NCBI GenBank assembly: GCA_037952775.1
Contig: JBANAY010000003.1
Location: 27,218,001-27,282,000 of the forward strand
DNA from: Clonostachys chloroleuca
Taxonomy: Eukaryota > Ascomycota > Sordariomycetes > Hypocreales > Bionectriaceae
DNA: 64,000 nucleotides
Direction: 5' to 3'
Below are positions 22,465 to 37,758 of this stretch, in pieces (position 1 is the first letter of the stretch; the number at the start of each line of letters is the position of its first letter). The notes below the pieces were generated by a model that worked only from the letters and a program-made list of their open reading frames with translations, made no database searches and was not told the DNA's origin. The translations under genes were made by a program, and so were the position numbers.

Positions 22465-23423
22465 CTACAACCTCGTGACCTGGAACAAAAACCGCCTGTT
22501 CATCTGGTTTGCCCAGCTCGTTCTTCCACTTCCCTGGACTAGCTGGGATTTGACGTCCCACTTTGATCCAGTCTCCTCTGACACCTGCTGCATGAGCTTT
22601 TTGAAAGACGCCTCATTGTGCCGAAAGGTGAGTTTATTCCAGGTTGCTTGGGTGGGGATGCCGTGGACATGGCCAGCAGACTCTCCAGCAAAGAACGATC
22701 CCTGCACCGGTTTGAGCAAGCTCACAATTGTTTTGCAGGCCGTAATCTGGTCGTCCCAGCTGAGCATGTGTAGAAACATGTCCATGTAAGCCATATCAAA
22801 GGATTGATCCATCTCATCCAGCGCTGGACTCTGATGGAGAATATTTGCCTTGACGAAGCGCGCTTTAGTATCTGAGTCCTTGAAGAGCTGGAACCCGGCC
22901 TCAAAGAACCGCTCGTCTAGGTCTAACCCGACTAGATTCTCGGCTGGGGCACCGTCGTGGATGAGTTTGCGTATATCTTGGCCTAGACAACAACCAACGT
23001 CGATGAGACGGTCACCGCTTCGAAGTCTCCTCAGCACAGTTTTATGGAGCTCCTCGTCATGGGCCATGTGCAGCTCTGTGAAGAGGAAACGCCCAAGGCA
23101 GGGCATTGGGTTGACTTCCCAAGCCAGATTGCGCTAGATTAAATATGAGCTCATGCGCCCAGGAGGCACAGCTGTGGAATAAGGCTTACTACGGAGATGA
23201 GGTGTTGCTCGACGCACTCAGGGGCCACACGTCCATATTCTTCCAGCAGCGCCCGGAAGGCAGGAGAGAGCTGGCCTGGAGATTTGTGAAACCACTGCAC
23301 ATCACGAGACCTCAGATCCGGCGTACTACTCTCGCTGGAACTGCTGATTCGCACGTGGTTGTGCTGAGGCACATCTTGGTCGTCATCCGACGCAGATACA
23401 GGAGATGCCATGGTCACAGGCAA
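22465..23423 (-). CDS. SAM-dependent methyltransferase, AusD-like
   Basis: Exons (minus) 23423-23190 and 23133-22465 give 300 residues; an internal Met at 23411 is an alternative start. The splice joins EQHLISV to RNLAWEVNPMPCLGRFLF, rebuilding the family's H..VR..AW...PCIG..RFL block. The SAM-binding loop is LIDVGCCLGQD (D123-D131), with GLDLDERFFEAG following as the acidic motif. The C-terminal half has the usual class I Rossmann pattern, ending NRRFLFQVTRL. This group includes methyltransferases of fungal meroterpenoid and other secondary pathways. The substrate is unknown. It follows the beta-lactamase-type gene 300 bp away on the same strand. Confidence 0.87.
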
Positions 23424-24246
23424 TAGCGAGAGGGGAGACGAAGTTTCGATGCAAGTTACAACTGAGTGCGCAAGTGTGGAGGCCGTTGGGCATCATAATA
23501 TGTAGGCTAATTCGCATCGTTGCTCAGCCTCCTCAGTGGCTGATTCACGCATGCAGACCCTCAATCAGAGACACGTCGGGCCCAGAGCGGAAACGGTGCG
23601 TAAGTAGCCCTTGACGTGTGCTACGTAAACATGCGAGGGTGAGAAAATGAAAGAAAACGCAACACTGAGCAGGGGTCGCTTTAGAGCTGAACCTCCCTCG
23701 TTGGCTGTGGCTTGTCTCTTCATGCAGGCGCCACACATTCTGCGCACAATTGTGTTCAGCAACAGTTGTGGTCAGCAACAGCTGCATCTAACAACAGCGG
23801 TGCCTGGCAGGACATATGTCCTCTACTGGGCATGTTTCGCTGTCGTATTGCCCAGCTAGCGGTATAACCCCTTACTATGCTGGCTGTTGGTTCTTTGGGC
23901 CTCCCCAGAGGGCCAAGACAGACCCCTAAAAGCCTTGATCTGATTCGTTTGGAACAGCCTCCGTATAATACGGTAGAGAAGTTTCTGGAGGTCAGCAGCA
24001 CATTTTCAACGTGTTGTCTAGAGCGCTACACGCTTGGTTTTGGCTTCTATCGTTTCATGACTTCAAGGAGCACCCTCGGAATTATTAAACAACTAAGTTA
24101 ATAGTGCAAATATATGAAAATTCAAACTACATTATGCGACTATTACTTGTCGCTACGTCGTGCCTACAACATAAGACTCAATCCCAAATTAAAAAAGCAG
24201 CTCGCTTTCCCATAATAACACAGCGGTTTCTTAACAAGCTGAATTC
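23424..24246. other. Intergenic
   Basis: No gene recognised. AT-rich toward 24100-24240, the 3' side of the C2H2 gene. Confidence 0.5.
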
Positions 24247-25617
24247 CTACAGCTCGGTGTTGAAATATTCATCAGGTGGTTCCTGGAGTAGATCGCTGGG
24301 AGCGAATGAAAAGTCTTGATCACCGGGGAAACTCGCCTCTGTCTCGAAAAATGAAAAGGCAAACGCTGAAGAAGGCGGGTTCTCGGACTGATTACCATAC
24401 GGAGAGCTCTGTGTTGCTCCACCATACGGAGAACCTTGTGGCAGCCCATTATACGGGGAGCCCTGTGGCATTCCCATAGGGATAGAAATGTAGTCGGATG
24501 ACACCATGCTGGGTCCGCCAAGCAGAACATGAGAAGTTCCCAAAGAGCTACGGCCTCCAATACCAAGACCGCTATCTGCGGAAGGAATTGGAACTGCATC
24601 ACTTCCCAAAACTGGGCCTCGTGTGTTCCTCCAAGAATCAAACACTCTGTTGAGTCCGCGTACAAAAAGGTTTTGGATATGGTATCTCTGAGCGTTTGAT
24701 GAACTGGCCAAGGCTGGGTCGCTTTCAAGCTCCTCAGCTAGAATGCTTTGGCCTCGACGATCAAAGAACTCCTGGAAGGCACAGAGATCCTCTGAAAGCT
24801 CGGAATCCATATATGGTGATCTTGGAGCCTGAGTTCCTTGGAAAAGAATCTCCCAGATATGATACCACCTCTGATATTCGGACAAAGCCTTCTTTGATTT
24901 TGTAGAAAGCTCTCGACTTTGCTGATGCGAGATCCCTTTCAGTTCAGCTGTTGGATCTCGCTGGCAATAGTCCCCATTTTTGTGGGTGACATGCTCATCA
25001 TGTTGTTTGGCGTCGGCAAAAATTTTAAGACAACATTCGCAATAAAATTTCGGAGTATGCTTCCTAGCCAGATGCTGCTTTACGTCCTGAACTCTCATGA
25101 GTTTGTACCGAAAGCAGGCACGGTGATGGTCGGCATTCTTCTTCCAAAACGGACAGGCCCATTGCTTTCCTTCGGTCTCGGAGTTGAGCCGTTTGCATGG
25201 TGGCTTAGATGGGCTGGGCTCTCCATCTTCGCCGCCATCAGGAGGCAGAGCTCTCTTGCGTCTTCTGGCTTGATTCGCGTTAAATCCAGTGGTATCATTG
25301 GCTGTTGGTTTCAAGGTTGCACTATCTCCACTACCACTTTCTTGTTTGTAGCCAGAGGTTGCACCTCGAAACTCAGACCAAAGCCGTTCAAAGCAACCGT
25401 CGAGAATGTAAGAGCCAGACTCGCCCAAACTCAAAGACTGCATATCGTCAGATGACTCGTCCAAGGATAAAATATCCGAGTCGAGATACTCCGAGGATGA
25501 ATTGCGGCTCACGCTCAAGCGCTGTCCGCCCTGGTCAAAAACGATCGGTTTGGAATCGGAAACATCACTACCAGAACGAAGCGAATCTTTGGATGGTCTT
25601 GGATCTAATTCACGCAT
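24247..25617 (-). CDS. C2H2-type zinc-finger protein
   Basis: Intronless, 456 residues. Residues 154-210 hold a pair of zinc-finger-like units: C155...C168...H182...H187 with the VKQHLARKH segment, then C193-x2-C196...H206..H209. The rest is low-complexity: a Ser/Asp-rich N-terminus, a basic stretch RRRKR (118-122) and a C-terminal tail with repeated QGSPYxG units. This architecture is common among uncharacterised fungal nuclear proteins, and regulation of transcription is only an inference. Its start codon overlaps the end of the upstream gene by 8 bases (25610-25617), with no room for a separate promoter between them. A later Met, or a spliced fusion with the upstream gene, should therefore be considered. 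Confidence 0.8.
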   Translation of the reverse strand: MRELDPRPSKDSLRSGSDVSDSKPIVFDQGGQRLSVSRNSSSEYLDSDILSLDESSDDMQSLSLGESGSYILDGCFERLWSEFRGATSGYKQESGSGDSATLKPTANDTTGFNANQARRRKRALPPDGGEDGEPSPSKPPCKRLNSETEGKQWACPFWKKNADHHRACFRYKLMRVQDVKQHLARKHTPKFYCECCLKIFADAKQHDEHVTHKNGDYCQRDPTAELKGISHQQSRELSTKSKKALSEYQRWYHIWEILFQGTQAPRSPYMDSELSEDLCAFQEFFDRRGQSILAEELESDPALASSSNAQRYHIQNLFVRGLNRVFDSWRNTRGPVLGSDAVPIPSADSGLGIGGRSSLGTSHVLLGGPSMVSSDYISIPMGMPQGSPYNGLPQGSPYGGATQSSPYGNQSENPPSSAFAFSFFETEASFPGDQDFSFAPSDLLQEPPDEYFNTEL

Positions 25618-27823
25618 TAGTAGGTTTCCAGACTATTTCACAATGTGTTATCCCCTTACCGTATATGTGACGCGCTCCTTCTAGATATCCCTTCACAGAG
25701 ACCGTCATACGACTAAAGCCCGAGGGGTTGATATCGCCCCGATCTGCATTCATCCAAACCAGTATGTTTCCAATTGTCTGGGACAGAAACAATACGGCCC
25801 GCTGGCCTTCAATGAAAATAACTCCTTCAACTAGTGTCACATCTGATGCTTTACAAAAGTCAAGTAAGTCGCAAAGAGAATGCATTTCAAGCCCATCACA
25901 GCCTTTGGGCCGCGCAAGGACAGGAAATCCCACGATAAGGGGTGGCATTCCAAGGAACTCCTGCCATTCACGCAACACCGGAACTAGTGCAGGTTTTTGA
26001 ATGATCTTTTGGTTTATACTGAAGTAGGAGGAAGCCCCAACACTCTGTGCTGGGACTTGTTCAGTCTTGTTCTCGATGAATGGGTGACAAGTGGCTAAGG
26101 AATTTCGAGATGATGATTGCAGAGCAGCCATCAACCAGGCTAGCTGCTCAGCACATTCTGCAACGGAAGCTGCAGAGCCAGATACTGTGACCTGGAATTG
26201 CTTATTCACAACATTGGCACTTAGTCTTGTTCTATCGGGCAGTTCGCCTATTTCTTGTGAGTGTTTGGACAACAAGACAATGATATCAGAAGTTAGAGAA
26301 TGTGCCACATACCCGAGTATCTCTTGCCAGGAGCAAGATTCATAATATCGAGAAAAGCATCCAGAAAAATTGGTCCATTGAACGACCAGGTTTGCTCGAA
26401 ATATTGCTTCACAGTTGCCACTTGAATGTATGAAGAGGACGCTACAAGGACCCTTTTTGCGTCTAGATCACGTACGGGGTCGTTGTAGTCTCCAGGGGGG
26501 CAATCGCGGTAAGCAGCTGGCTCCCATTGGAAGTCGATCCTGCATTGATGGATTTGTGGCGCTGAGTGCCTGCTCATTTTACCAGTAGGAAGTTGTCGGA
26601 GTACCTTTTCATGAATGCGAGTTTGAGCCGAAGTCTCCATTTCTAGGATTGAATTTTGCTTCAAACTTGAGAGAAGCCACGCATATGCTGGGTTCTCGAG
26701 GATGAGCGATCTGTAGGCTGCAACATTACTTGTGCGGATAATGGGTTCTTCTGGGATGCCTTGGAATAATTCGCCCGGATTGAAGATCGGAGTGTTCCCC
26801 ATGGTCTTTTGCTCCCACAAGAACATCTTATCCTCCAACGACATTGCTCTGGGACCACCCTTCTCCGGAATCGCGGTCTTACAGTCAAAGAGCGACTGCA
26901 AGTGGCTTGCTATATCACTTTACAAAATCATGTTAGGCTCAAATATACCAGAGACATTACTTCGAAGAAGGTTACCTGTGGCGTTGATAAACAAAGTACA
27001 TTATCTCCCAGTGCTGTTTGGAGCTTTCGGCATTGCCAAGTTTGATCGCAAACGCCTTCAACAGCTCCGGAAGCTTCTCCGATACTTTGACCCATTTGAG
27101 GTGATCGAATGTCTGTTGCAGGGCATGATATATTTCCTCACAGAGAGCCGATATGTAGTTTTCTATTCTACTATCGGAGACGCTAGAGGCAGATGAAAAA
27201 ATCGTTTGCGAATCGCAGTTCTCAAGGTTATTCAAGTCAACAGGACCGGGAACTGGCGCACAAGAACCATCGTGTCGGGATGCTGAAACATAGGCAGAGT
27301 CGGGAGGGTCTTCTTCCTGTCTGACATTCTCGACATCGCGCCCGGATCTTGGAGACAGCCACGACTTGTTGGTGAGCTCAGCCAACAGGGCTTTACTCCC
27401 CTCAGAAACCGGGAGTACCTGAGAGTTGTCGCAGACTTTGGCCCACAGTTCATCATAGTATTTCCCACTGGCCAATGTTTGGTTCGGATCGGCTCGACGG
27501 CTTTCGCTTGTTCCCGGTGCCTGCTGACCTTGTGTGATCAGACAAGAACAAAACTGCATATAGTCTGCTCTATCTCCTGCCCACTCCTATGAGCCGAGAA
27601 GATCGAATAAACTGTTAGCTAATTCCAGCGCATTAATCACGCCAAAGCTCACCACGGCCGCTGAGACCAAGTACGACTCCACTTCTCGCAAGCACAAGCG
27701 ACCCGTTCTTCGCTTAGTTTCTCTTTTGTAACCTTCAAGCAGAGCCTTGAAGTTGCTTGGCTCGTATTCAACCAGAAGCCGTTGTATGACCCCGTTGAGG
27801 ATAAAATCAAAGTTGGACTGCAT
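25610..27823 (-). pseudogene. Large unknown fungal protein, with an in-frame TAG
   Basis: Blocks (minus): 27823-26976, 26905-26313, 26247-25610. Joining them keeps phase throughout and rebuilds continuous protein (YQRHS/HLQSLFDCKTAIP and GKRYS/GELPDRTRLS). It would be about 692 residues. The start is MQSNFDFILNGVIQRLL. An in-frame TAG at 27587-27589 falls between LFDLLGS and EWAGDRADYMQFCSCL; both flanks look coding, so a single CAG to TAG change is the simplest reading. A 48-bp intron with a poor gtttat donor (27616-27569 approx.) could also remove it. I recognise the type as a recurrent uncharacterised family in ascomycetes, often with the segment MSLEDK.FLWE, but know no function for it. 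Its stop overlaps the C2H2 start. Confidence 0.6.
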
Positions 27824-27845
27824 CGTATGTTGAGTGGGTGCATTT

Positions 27846-27846
<1 letters not shown>

Positions 27847-27879
<33 letters not shown>
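27847..27879. repeat. Poly(A) tract of about 33 A
   Basis: Uninterrupted A homopolymer on the + strand, 24 bp upstream of the minus-strand start at 27823. It is poly(T) in the direction of transcription. It could act as a nucleosome-excluding promoter tract or be the scar of a retroposed sequence; length calls in such runs are unreliable. Confidence 0.85.
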
Positions 27880-31426
<3,547 letters not shown>

Positions 31427-31549
31427 TTTACACATCCAGTCAAGTTTGGTATTTCATAGTTCTATTAAGAACAACCTGAGGGCCGTTGTCAAATGAGTGC
31501 TGTGCCAGCATGGATTGAAAGCATATACTTAAATATGCAGGAGAGAGAA

Positions 31550-32168
31550 CTATAGAGCCGCTTTCGACGAGACGAACGACACGGTCGCCTTGGTGTGTTC
31601 AGCGACTGACAAGAGAGTGCCTGTTATTTTATCTCTCATCTCGCCTCGTATTGTGGCGAGCCGTTTCCCGATCTTCAGAACTTGGCACTTAACCAATATT
31701 TCCCTGTCCGCTCTTGCTGGCCGCAAAAACGTGACGGACAAATTTTGAGATACGCCTCCAAATTCCCAGAAACCCTTCCTTGCCAGTGGGGCTGCACACA
31801 TGGTTGTGCACATGTCGTAGATGAGTGATATTGCGCCGCCGTGTAAATTTCCCAGCCTGTTTGATAAATTTGAGCCTCCTTTTACCAGAAAAACTGCCAT
31901 CGTCTCTTCCTCGCAACTGCTTGCAGAGACAAGGGTTGTTTGATCGCGCATCAACTTATCGTCCATCGCCTGTATCGATGTCAGCCTTCCCCATGCGGAT
32001 TTGACCATGTTGTCCGCTGGTCCTCACATCTTGGCCATCGGCTGAGACTGGAGAGACATAGCCCCGGATATATGCTCTGATTCGTTCCGCGGGGTCTGAA
32101 ATCTGTACATCGAACGCTACCCCGGGGATGGAGAGCAGATCTGATGAATACCCCGATGCATCTGCCAT
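31550..32168 (-). CDS. PaaI/4HBT-type hot-dog thioesterase
   Basis: Exons (minus) 32168-32028 and 31969-31550 give 186 residues. The hot-dog signature is NRLGNLHGGAISLIYDMCTT, the N..G.LHGG...l.D pattern of PaaI-like acyl-CoA thioesterases, followed by the long beta strands SQNLSVTFLRPA and ILVKCQVLKIGKRLATIRGEM. The N-terminal exon (about 47 residues) is an extension of the kind seen in fungal homologues of human THEM-type proteins. Small cytosolic or mitochondrial enzymes of this type hydrolyse acyl-CoA thioesters; the acyl group here is unknown. Confidence 0.88.
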
Positions 32169-33135
32169 TTTGTCAGTCGAAGCTGATTCGTCGGGCCAAA
32201 CAAGAATTGCAGAAACCTGTATTTAAAATGGAATGTCAGTGCACCCATATCAAGCCTTTTTGACTCCCCAGCTCTCGGCTTCGGGGTTTTATTTGCGGAA
32301 AACTAGCCGAGGTTCAATTGCTGATGAGCAGCCGTCGACTGATAAACTCTGGCTCTGGATACATAGATGTTCCATCGAGTCTATAAAAAATATGATAAAT
32401 ATGCCTTTCAATTCCAAATAATTTTCATTACCTTACCTTAGGCTCTGGTGATTCTATTAATTCACCTCCCCGCGCGGTTGTTCTAATTGCCATTTCCTCG
32501 TAGCCACAATGCCGAACACCAAATGAAGAGTTACTATAGCATGATGATATCTTCCTTGGTATCAAAAATACAGAAATTAATGGATGTTAATCCAAGCAAC
32601 TGCGGGGAGGTAATGATGTTTGTAGCTGCTCGTGGCTCTCCTTCAAGAGGCTACAATCATTAGCCATATGCTAACCTCGATCAATACGCTTGCATTTGTG
32701 TACGCATTGCTGGATACAGCTCAAGAACGCTTGGTATAAATATTCTAGAGTGTAAATTATAAAGTTCCTCTTTTGCACTGGTTTGTCGTGGCGTGCGAGT
32801 AGTATGCCACCTGCTCCTCTAAAATGTTCCCACTCAGACCGACGAAGTCATTACTCTGAATACCGACTTCAGAATGAATGCTATGTTTAGAGAATCAAGC
32901 ACAAACAAAACTCAGGCTAGTTTCTTCCGCCGTAAAAAATATGTTTTATATGATAACTTCTGTCATAAATAACTTCTGTCATAAATAGGTACTTGGCGTT
33001 AAATTAAGATGAACTTTGAATCCCAGCTAATTATGTCCGTCCTGATGTGCGGGGCCTGAAAAAAGTAGCAATGGACAGCACAACATATCATCTCCCAGAT
33101 GGAACCAAAGTCCAGAAAACAGCCCTTCAAAGGAC
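32169..33135. other. Intergenic, AT-rich
   Basis: No gene recognised. Contains the tandem 16-bp duplication annotated separately. Confidence 0.45.
32955..32986. repeat. Tandem duplication, 16 bp x 2
   Basis: AACTTCTGTCATAAAT occurs twice in immediate succession without mismatch. Confidence 0.85.
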
Positions 33136-33403
33136 TTAACAGTAATGGGTATAACCGGTGGGGCAGCAGTTGACGAACGCAGCCCTAATAGTGCTTGTAG
33201 GATTCTTGTAAATACAGAACTATCAATTGTTAACGACTGGAGTCTCAAAGCTAAAAAGTTGGACTTCTCACATCACCACTTTCTTTGCCACCGTAAGCAG
33301 TGCAGCATCTTGACCGCATATCTTTGGAACCGCAGTAGCACTTGACGTCCGCGGCACTGGCAGCTCCGGCAAGTAGAACGACGAAGAGAGGGAAGACCTT
33401 CAT
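33136..33403 (-). CDS. Small secreted cysteine-rich protein
   Basis: Two-exon model on the minus strand: 33403-33272 and 33204-33136 (67-bp intron, gtgaga donor, acaag acceptor), 66 residues. The N-terminus MKVFPLFVVLLAGAASAAD is a clear signal peptide. The mature part of about 47 residues carries seven Cys in the pattern CxC...CC...CC...C, with CYCGSKD near the start and the second exon ending FVNCCPTGYTHYC. The splice is inferred from frame and from the Cys-rich second exon; unspliced, the first exon would end after 50 residues. A TATAAATA box lies about 106 bp upstream. Size and Cys pattern fit effector-like or antimicrobial secreted proteins; no function can be assigned. Confidence 0.6.
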
Positions 33404-36010
33404 GATGGTTTTCTCGGTGCAGGGTTCTTATTTGAGGTTGAATAGAGTGATCTAGAGTTGTGAAAGCTTGTTGATCAAGTTTGTTTGAGATCAGGAAGTC
33501 CAGCACGGTATTTATACATCGGATTTGCTCGAATACGCATTGAGATGGAACATGTATGTGTCAATCCGCATAATACCATGTGCGGCTATTACCATTTCGG
33601 GTTCCCATTTCTCGCTTGTGATACGAAGATGGTCTGGTTTGAGGCACTGTTCGGGCGATTTAAGTGGCAATGAACTATTTGTCGAAAGCGGTGACATTCC
33701 CTAGGCTCAAAATGAAGCCAGGTATATACTCAACGTTGATCAATTATCAAACCTAAGCAGCATACTTGAGCCCATGATGCAAGTATTGTTGGCGAAATAG
33801 GACCATAGATCTCCCCCGAACTAATGCGAAATCTTTCTACTTTGCCTCTTCTCTTATGTTCTTCTGTTTTCATCCCCCCCTCATATGCTTCGTGATATAA
33901 TTCTCACCGCTGAAAACAAAAGAGTAGCATTGCCTACGGGGTGGCGCCTCTAAAAGGCAAAATGTAACTTTCCCAGGATGGCATTGGCCGACAAGCTGCC
34001 CATTTCGGGTACTGGAACGCTTGAAAATCTCGGAAATTACGTGAAATATCATGGGGAATGGCATCCCTACCGGGACTGAGCTATTCGGGATTGAAATCAT
34101 AAGATTTACCTGATATAGCAATTTCACTACCTGATAATTTACCAGATCTTTACCGCTTTGGCCAACAGACCACACAACTTACTACTTGTTGAGTCCAGCC
34201 CCCGATGCTTGAATTTACAGGACGCGAATATTTGTTTTATTGGAAACTTACTTTAACGATATTTTTTTTTTTTGGCTCTTCCTTCCTGGTAAAGGATCGT
34301 ATTAAAAAAGTTATCTACGCACGAGAGCCACGACCAATAGCATAAACGGGAAGTCCCGGATAGAGCCTTTCCTACTACTCCAGTGCCAAGCCATCACCGC
34401 ATTGAAATTGGAGCCAAACATAATATCATGCTTCTCAACAGGGCAGCGCTTCGCCAAAGATCTTCCCGAGCATGGACAGAAGTTCCCATGAAATCCTTGG
34501 AGCGCATTAGCATCATAGCCGAGCTCATAGATTGCCTTTGCCAGAATCCTTGAACCAACAATATATACCATCCAAAGAGTACAACCAATTCACCACATTC
34601 CACATCAACTCAATTCTACCCTCACCGCGTTTAGACCTAGCTTAGAGTAACTAGTTGCCCTTGAATTTGGTCAAGTACAAGCAGATAATATTGCCATAGT
34701 GAGTGCCATCCATCATGTAAAGTAATTCTCGCAAAGCATGGCGATGGTCAGAAAATTGATTGAACAGAAGCATGTCAAGTATCATATCATTGGCATGGGT
34801 ACTAGTATTTACCTAACAGCGACTAAAAGTGATCGTAGTAAATGAAGAAGGCAAGCAGCAAACCCTTGAAGAGGGAGACTTGATTATTCCTCTTTGCGAA
34901 AATAGCAAAAAACAATGTATGCAGGCAATTGATTTCTGATCCCTAAGACGACCATCGAGATCAATACTCGGGAGCGGTGGCGAGAGCGGTAAAAGGCCTG
35001 AAGGAGCGTGGAAGCTAGTGCTATTTGTATGGATATTTTAGACTGCTAGGGAATGAGATGAAGGAAAACCACTATGTCTTGATGAACTACCCAGAGCTCG
35101 AGCCATGGCCGATGGGAGGATATAGGCACGGTATTGGCCTCCGAGGGTTAATCGCATCCAGGGATTCCGCTCGCCACTGGCGGATCCGTCGTCGGACAAC
35201 GCAAGTTAGTGATATACACAGACAATACATTGCGCATTGACCGACATCCAGGGCACTAGAGACCTACTAGGGCTCACTCTCCTCAAGCGAAGGCAACAGG
35301 CAAGCAGACTACACAAGTAAAAAACAGATCAGCATAATGAGTAGAATCAGCCCAACATAAACCTCCTACCAGCCAAAGGGAGAGTGAGAGCAGATGTCAT
35401 AGATGCCAAGCAACGGGCCAAGACCGAACCCAGCACTTTACATTGTTCCTACTGCGGTTTAGGCCGTAATTTGTGCCTCAAAGGCAGCCAATTAGCTGGG
35501 GGTCTCGGGTGTAAGCACCCACACAAATGCCTTATCACCGTCGTCAGGCAATTCGCGGTTGAGGTCATTGATATGTGAGCCATTTTCCGGCATTCTTCGT
35601 TTGACAGGGAATCAAACTCCCAACAATAAGAGACTCCAAGACAAGGGCAACATCGAGGGCCCTGAATTATTCCTCCAACTGTTGCAGGTGTTTCGTGAGG
35701 ATATAAAACACAAATTTCAAGAGCCTTGGAGCATCAGTTTGTGTGACGCGAGGTAATTTGTAAGATGAACTCCTGGACTATGCTTACTACTTTCGGCAAG
35801 ATGGGGGCTTTCTGTAACTAGATCGTGAATCGAATTTTTCATCCCTGAATTTGCCTTTTCCCATTGTGTTACGAGGACTGTGACTGATCTTGAGGCCAGG
35901 GTCGATTCGTTGTAACGCGACCGCTCTTGTCTACAAACCACTGTGCTTATCTTCCGGACGATTCTATCAATTGAGGCTATGTCAAACACACCTTGATCCT
36001 ACCGACAAAA
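33404..36010. other. Long gene-poor interval
   Basis: About 2.6 kb. Apart from the TATA box of the small secreted protein and a poly-T run near 34260-34273, nothing is recognisable. The last few hundred bases must contain the NCS1 permease promoter. Confidence 0.45.
33509..33516 (-). promoter_or_regulatory. TATA box of the small secreted protein gene
   Basis: TATAAATA on the minus strand, about 106 bp before the ATG at 33403. This supports that short gene being transcribed. Confidence 0.5.
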
Positions 36011-37758
36011 ATGACTATGTCGAAAGATACCGAGAAGCGCGCCGATCCTTCGGTTGGCGAGCTTCGTACAAACCCAAGGGATGAATCGAGAATACTGAAC
36101 AGGGAACCCAAATTCCGTGGCCTCGACAAGTTCGCAAAACTGCTCGGTGCTGAAATCCAGGGCAACGATCCCATCGCGCCAGAGGATAAGAAAGACCGCC
36201 GGTACTTCAAACTGTTTACCTTATGGTTCTCAATGAACTTCAACCTTCTCTCGTAAGCTGGCCATTTTCTCCCCTTCCAAGCTTTCCCATAGCTTTTGCT
36301 TCAATACCTGTCACCTGCTGACTTGGTGTACTCTCTTAGCGTTTCTACGGGCATGTCAGGCACTCTTGGCTTTGGGCTGGGCCTTCGAGACTGTTCGCTC
36401 ATCATCCTCTTCTTCAGCCTCCTTGTGGCACTCGTCGCGCCGTACTTATCGCTATTTGGAGTCAAACTTGGTATCCGACAGATGATTCAGGCTCGGTTTT
36501 CCTTTGGGTAAGTCATCACTCTTAGCATTACATTCAGCCCGACCTCAACGCGCTCACACGTACCCCCTGTCTAATACAGCAAGTACGGTGTTGCGATTCC
36601 GCTTGTCCTCAACATGGCAACTATTGTCGGATACGCCATTCTCGGAAGCATTCTCGGGGGACAAGCTTTGTCTGCTATTAACCCTGAAAGCCTGTCAGTG
36701 AACGTGGGTATCGTCATCCTTGCAGTCATCAATCTGGTCCTTATCTTCTTCGGTTCGAGAATAATCCACCAGTTTGATCTGTATGCCTGGTTTCCCACCC
36801 TTCTCGCCATTCTCGTTGCTGTCGGATGTGGCGGGAACAAGTTGTATAACCAGGTTGACACCGAGCCAGCAACGGCTAGCAATGTCCTCAGCTTCGCCTC
36901 TCTGATTGCGGGATTTTTCCTTTCCTGGGCTTCCATCGCTAGTGATTTCACAACCTACTATGATTCCCAAGCGCGCAGGTAAGTGCAAGATGATCTCTCT
37001 CTCCTGAATCTGTCCGAGACTTAAATGCAGAACGCTAATTCGTGGTTTCTCTATATAACAGCACATCGGTATTTGCCACATCTTACCTCGGCCTCGTGGT
37101 TTCAAGCGTGCCTTTGATGGTTCTGGGCGCCGCCATCGGAGGCGCAGTTCCAAACATTCCAGCTTGGGAGGAAGGCTACACGAGCAACAGCGTGGGCGGC
37201 GTTTTGGCCGCCATGCTCGAGCCTGTGGGGGGCTTCGGCAAGTTTCTCCTTGTGCTCCTCGCACTGAGTGGCTTAGCCAACATGGTCGGTTCAGTCTACG
37301 CCCTCACGCTCAATTTCCAGGCTCTGTTCTGGCTGGTACGGATCCGCATCCCCCGCTTGGTCTTCACCCTCGTCGCGACCGCCCTCATCATCCCGGTGGG
37401 TATCAAGGTGGCCGCTGATTTCTTGTCTTCTCTGAGCAATTTCCTTGGTATCATTGGTTATTGGTCGGCTTGCTTCTCTGCCGTCGTGCTGGTGGAGCAT
37501 TTCGTCTTCAGGAAGGGCCTGATGGAGAGCTACGATCTTGACGTCTGGGATAAAGCCAAGGCCCTTCCCACGGGCGCAGCAGCTATTGTGGCTTCGATAT
37601 GTAGCTTCGGGATGGTTATCCCTGGCATGTCGCAAGTTTGGTTTACCGGACCTGTTGCCGTGTACACAGGCGACATTGGATTCGAGATGGCTTTCGTCCT
37701 GACCGCGGTTTTCTACGTACCCTTTAGGTACGTAGAGCGGAAGATGATCGGCCATTAA
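36011..37758 (+). CDS. NCS1 nucleobase:cation symporter, Fcy2 (purine-cytosine permease) type
   Basis: Four exons: 36011-36252, 36340-36507, 36580-36978, 37062-37758, giving 501 residues, typical of Fcy-type permeases. The start is the ATG at 36011; the frame continues upstream only through a TTG. A short hydrophilic N-terminus with REPKFRGLDKFAKLLGAE is followed by about 12 hydrophobic segments. Family segments include WFSMNFNLLSVSTG (TM1), GIRQMIQARFSFGKYG, FLSWASIASDFTTYY and GLANMVGSVYALTLNFQ. These plasma-membrane proton symporters import cytosine, adenine, guanine and hypoxanthine. Specificity between purines and cytosine is not readable with confidence. Confidence 0.92.
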
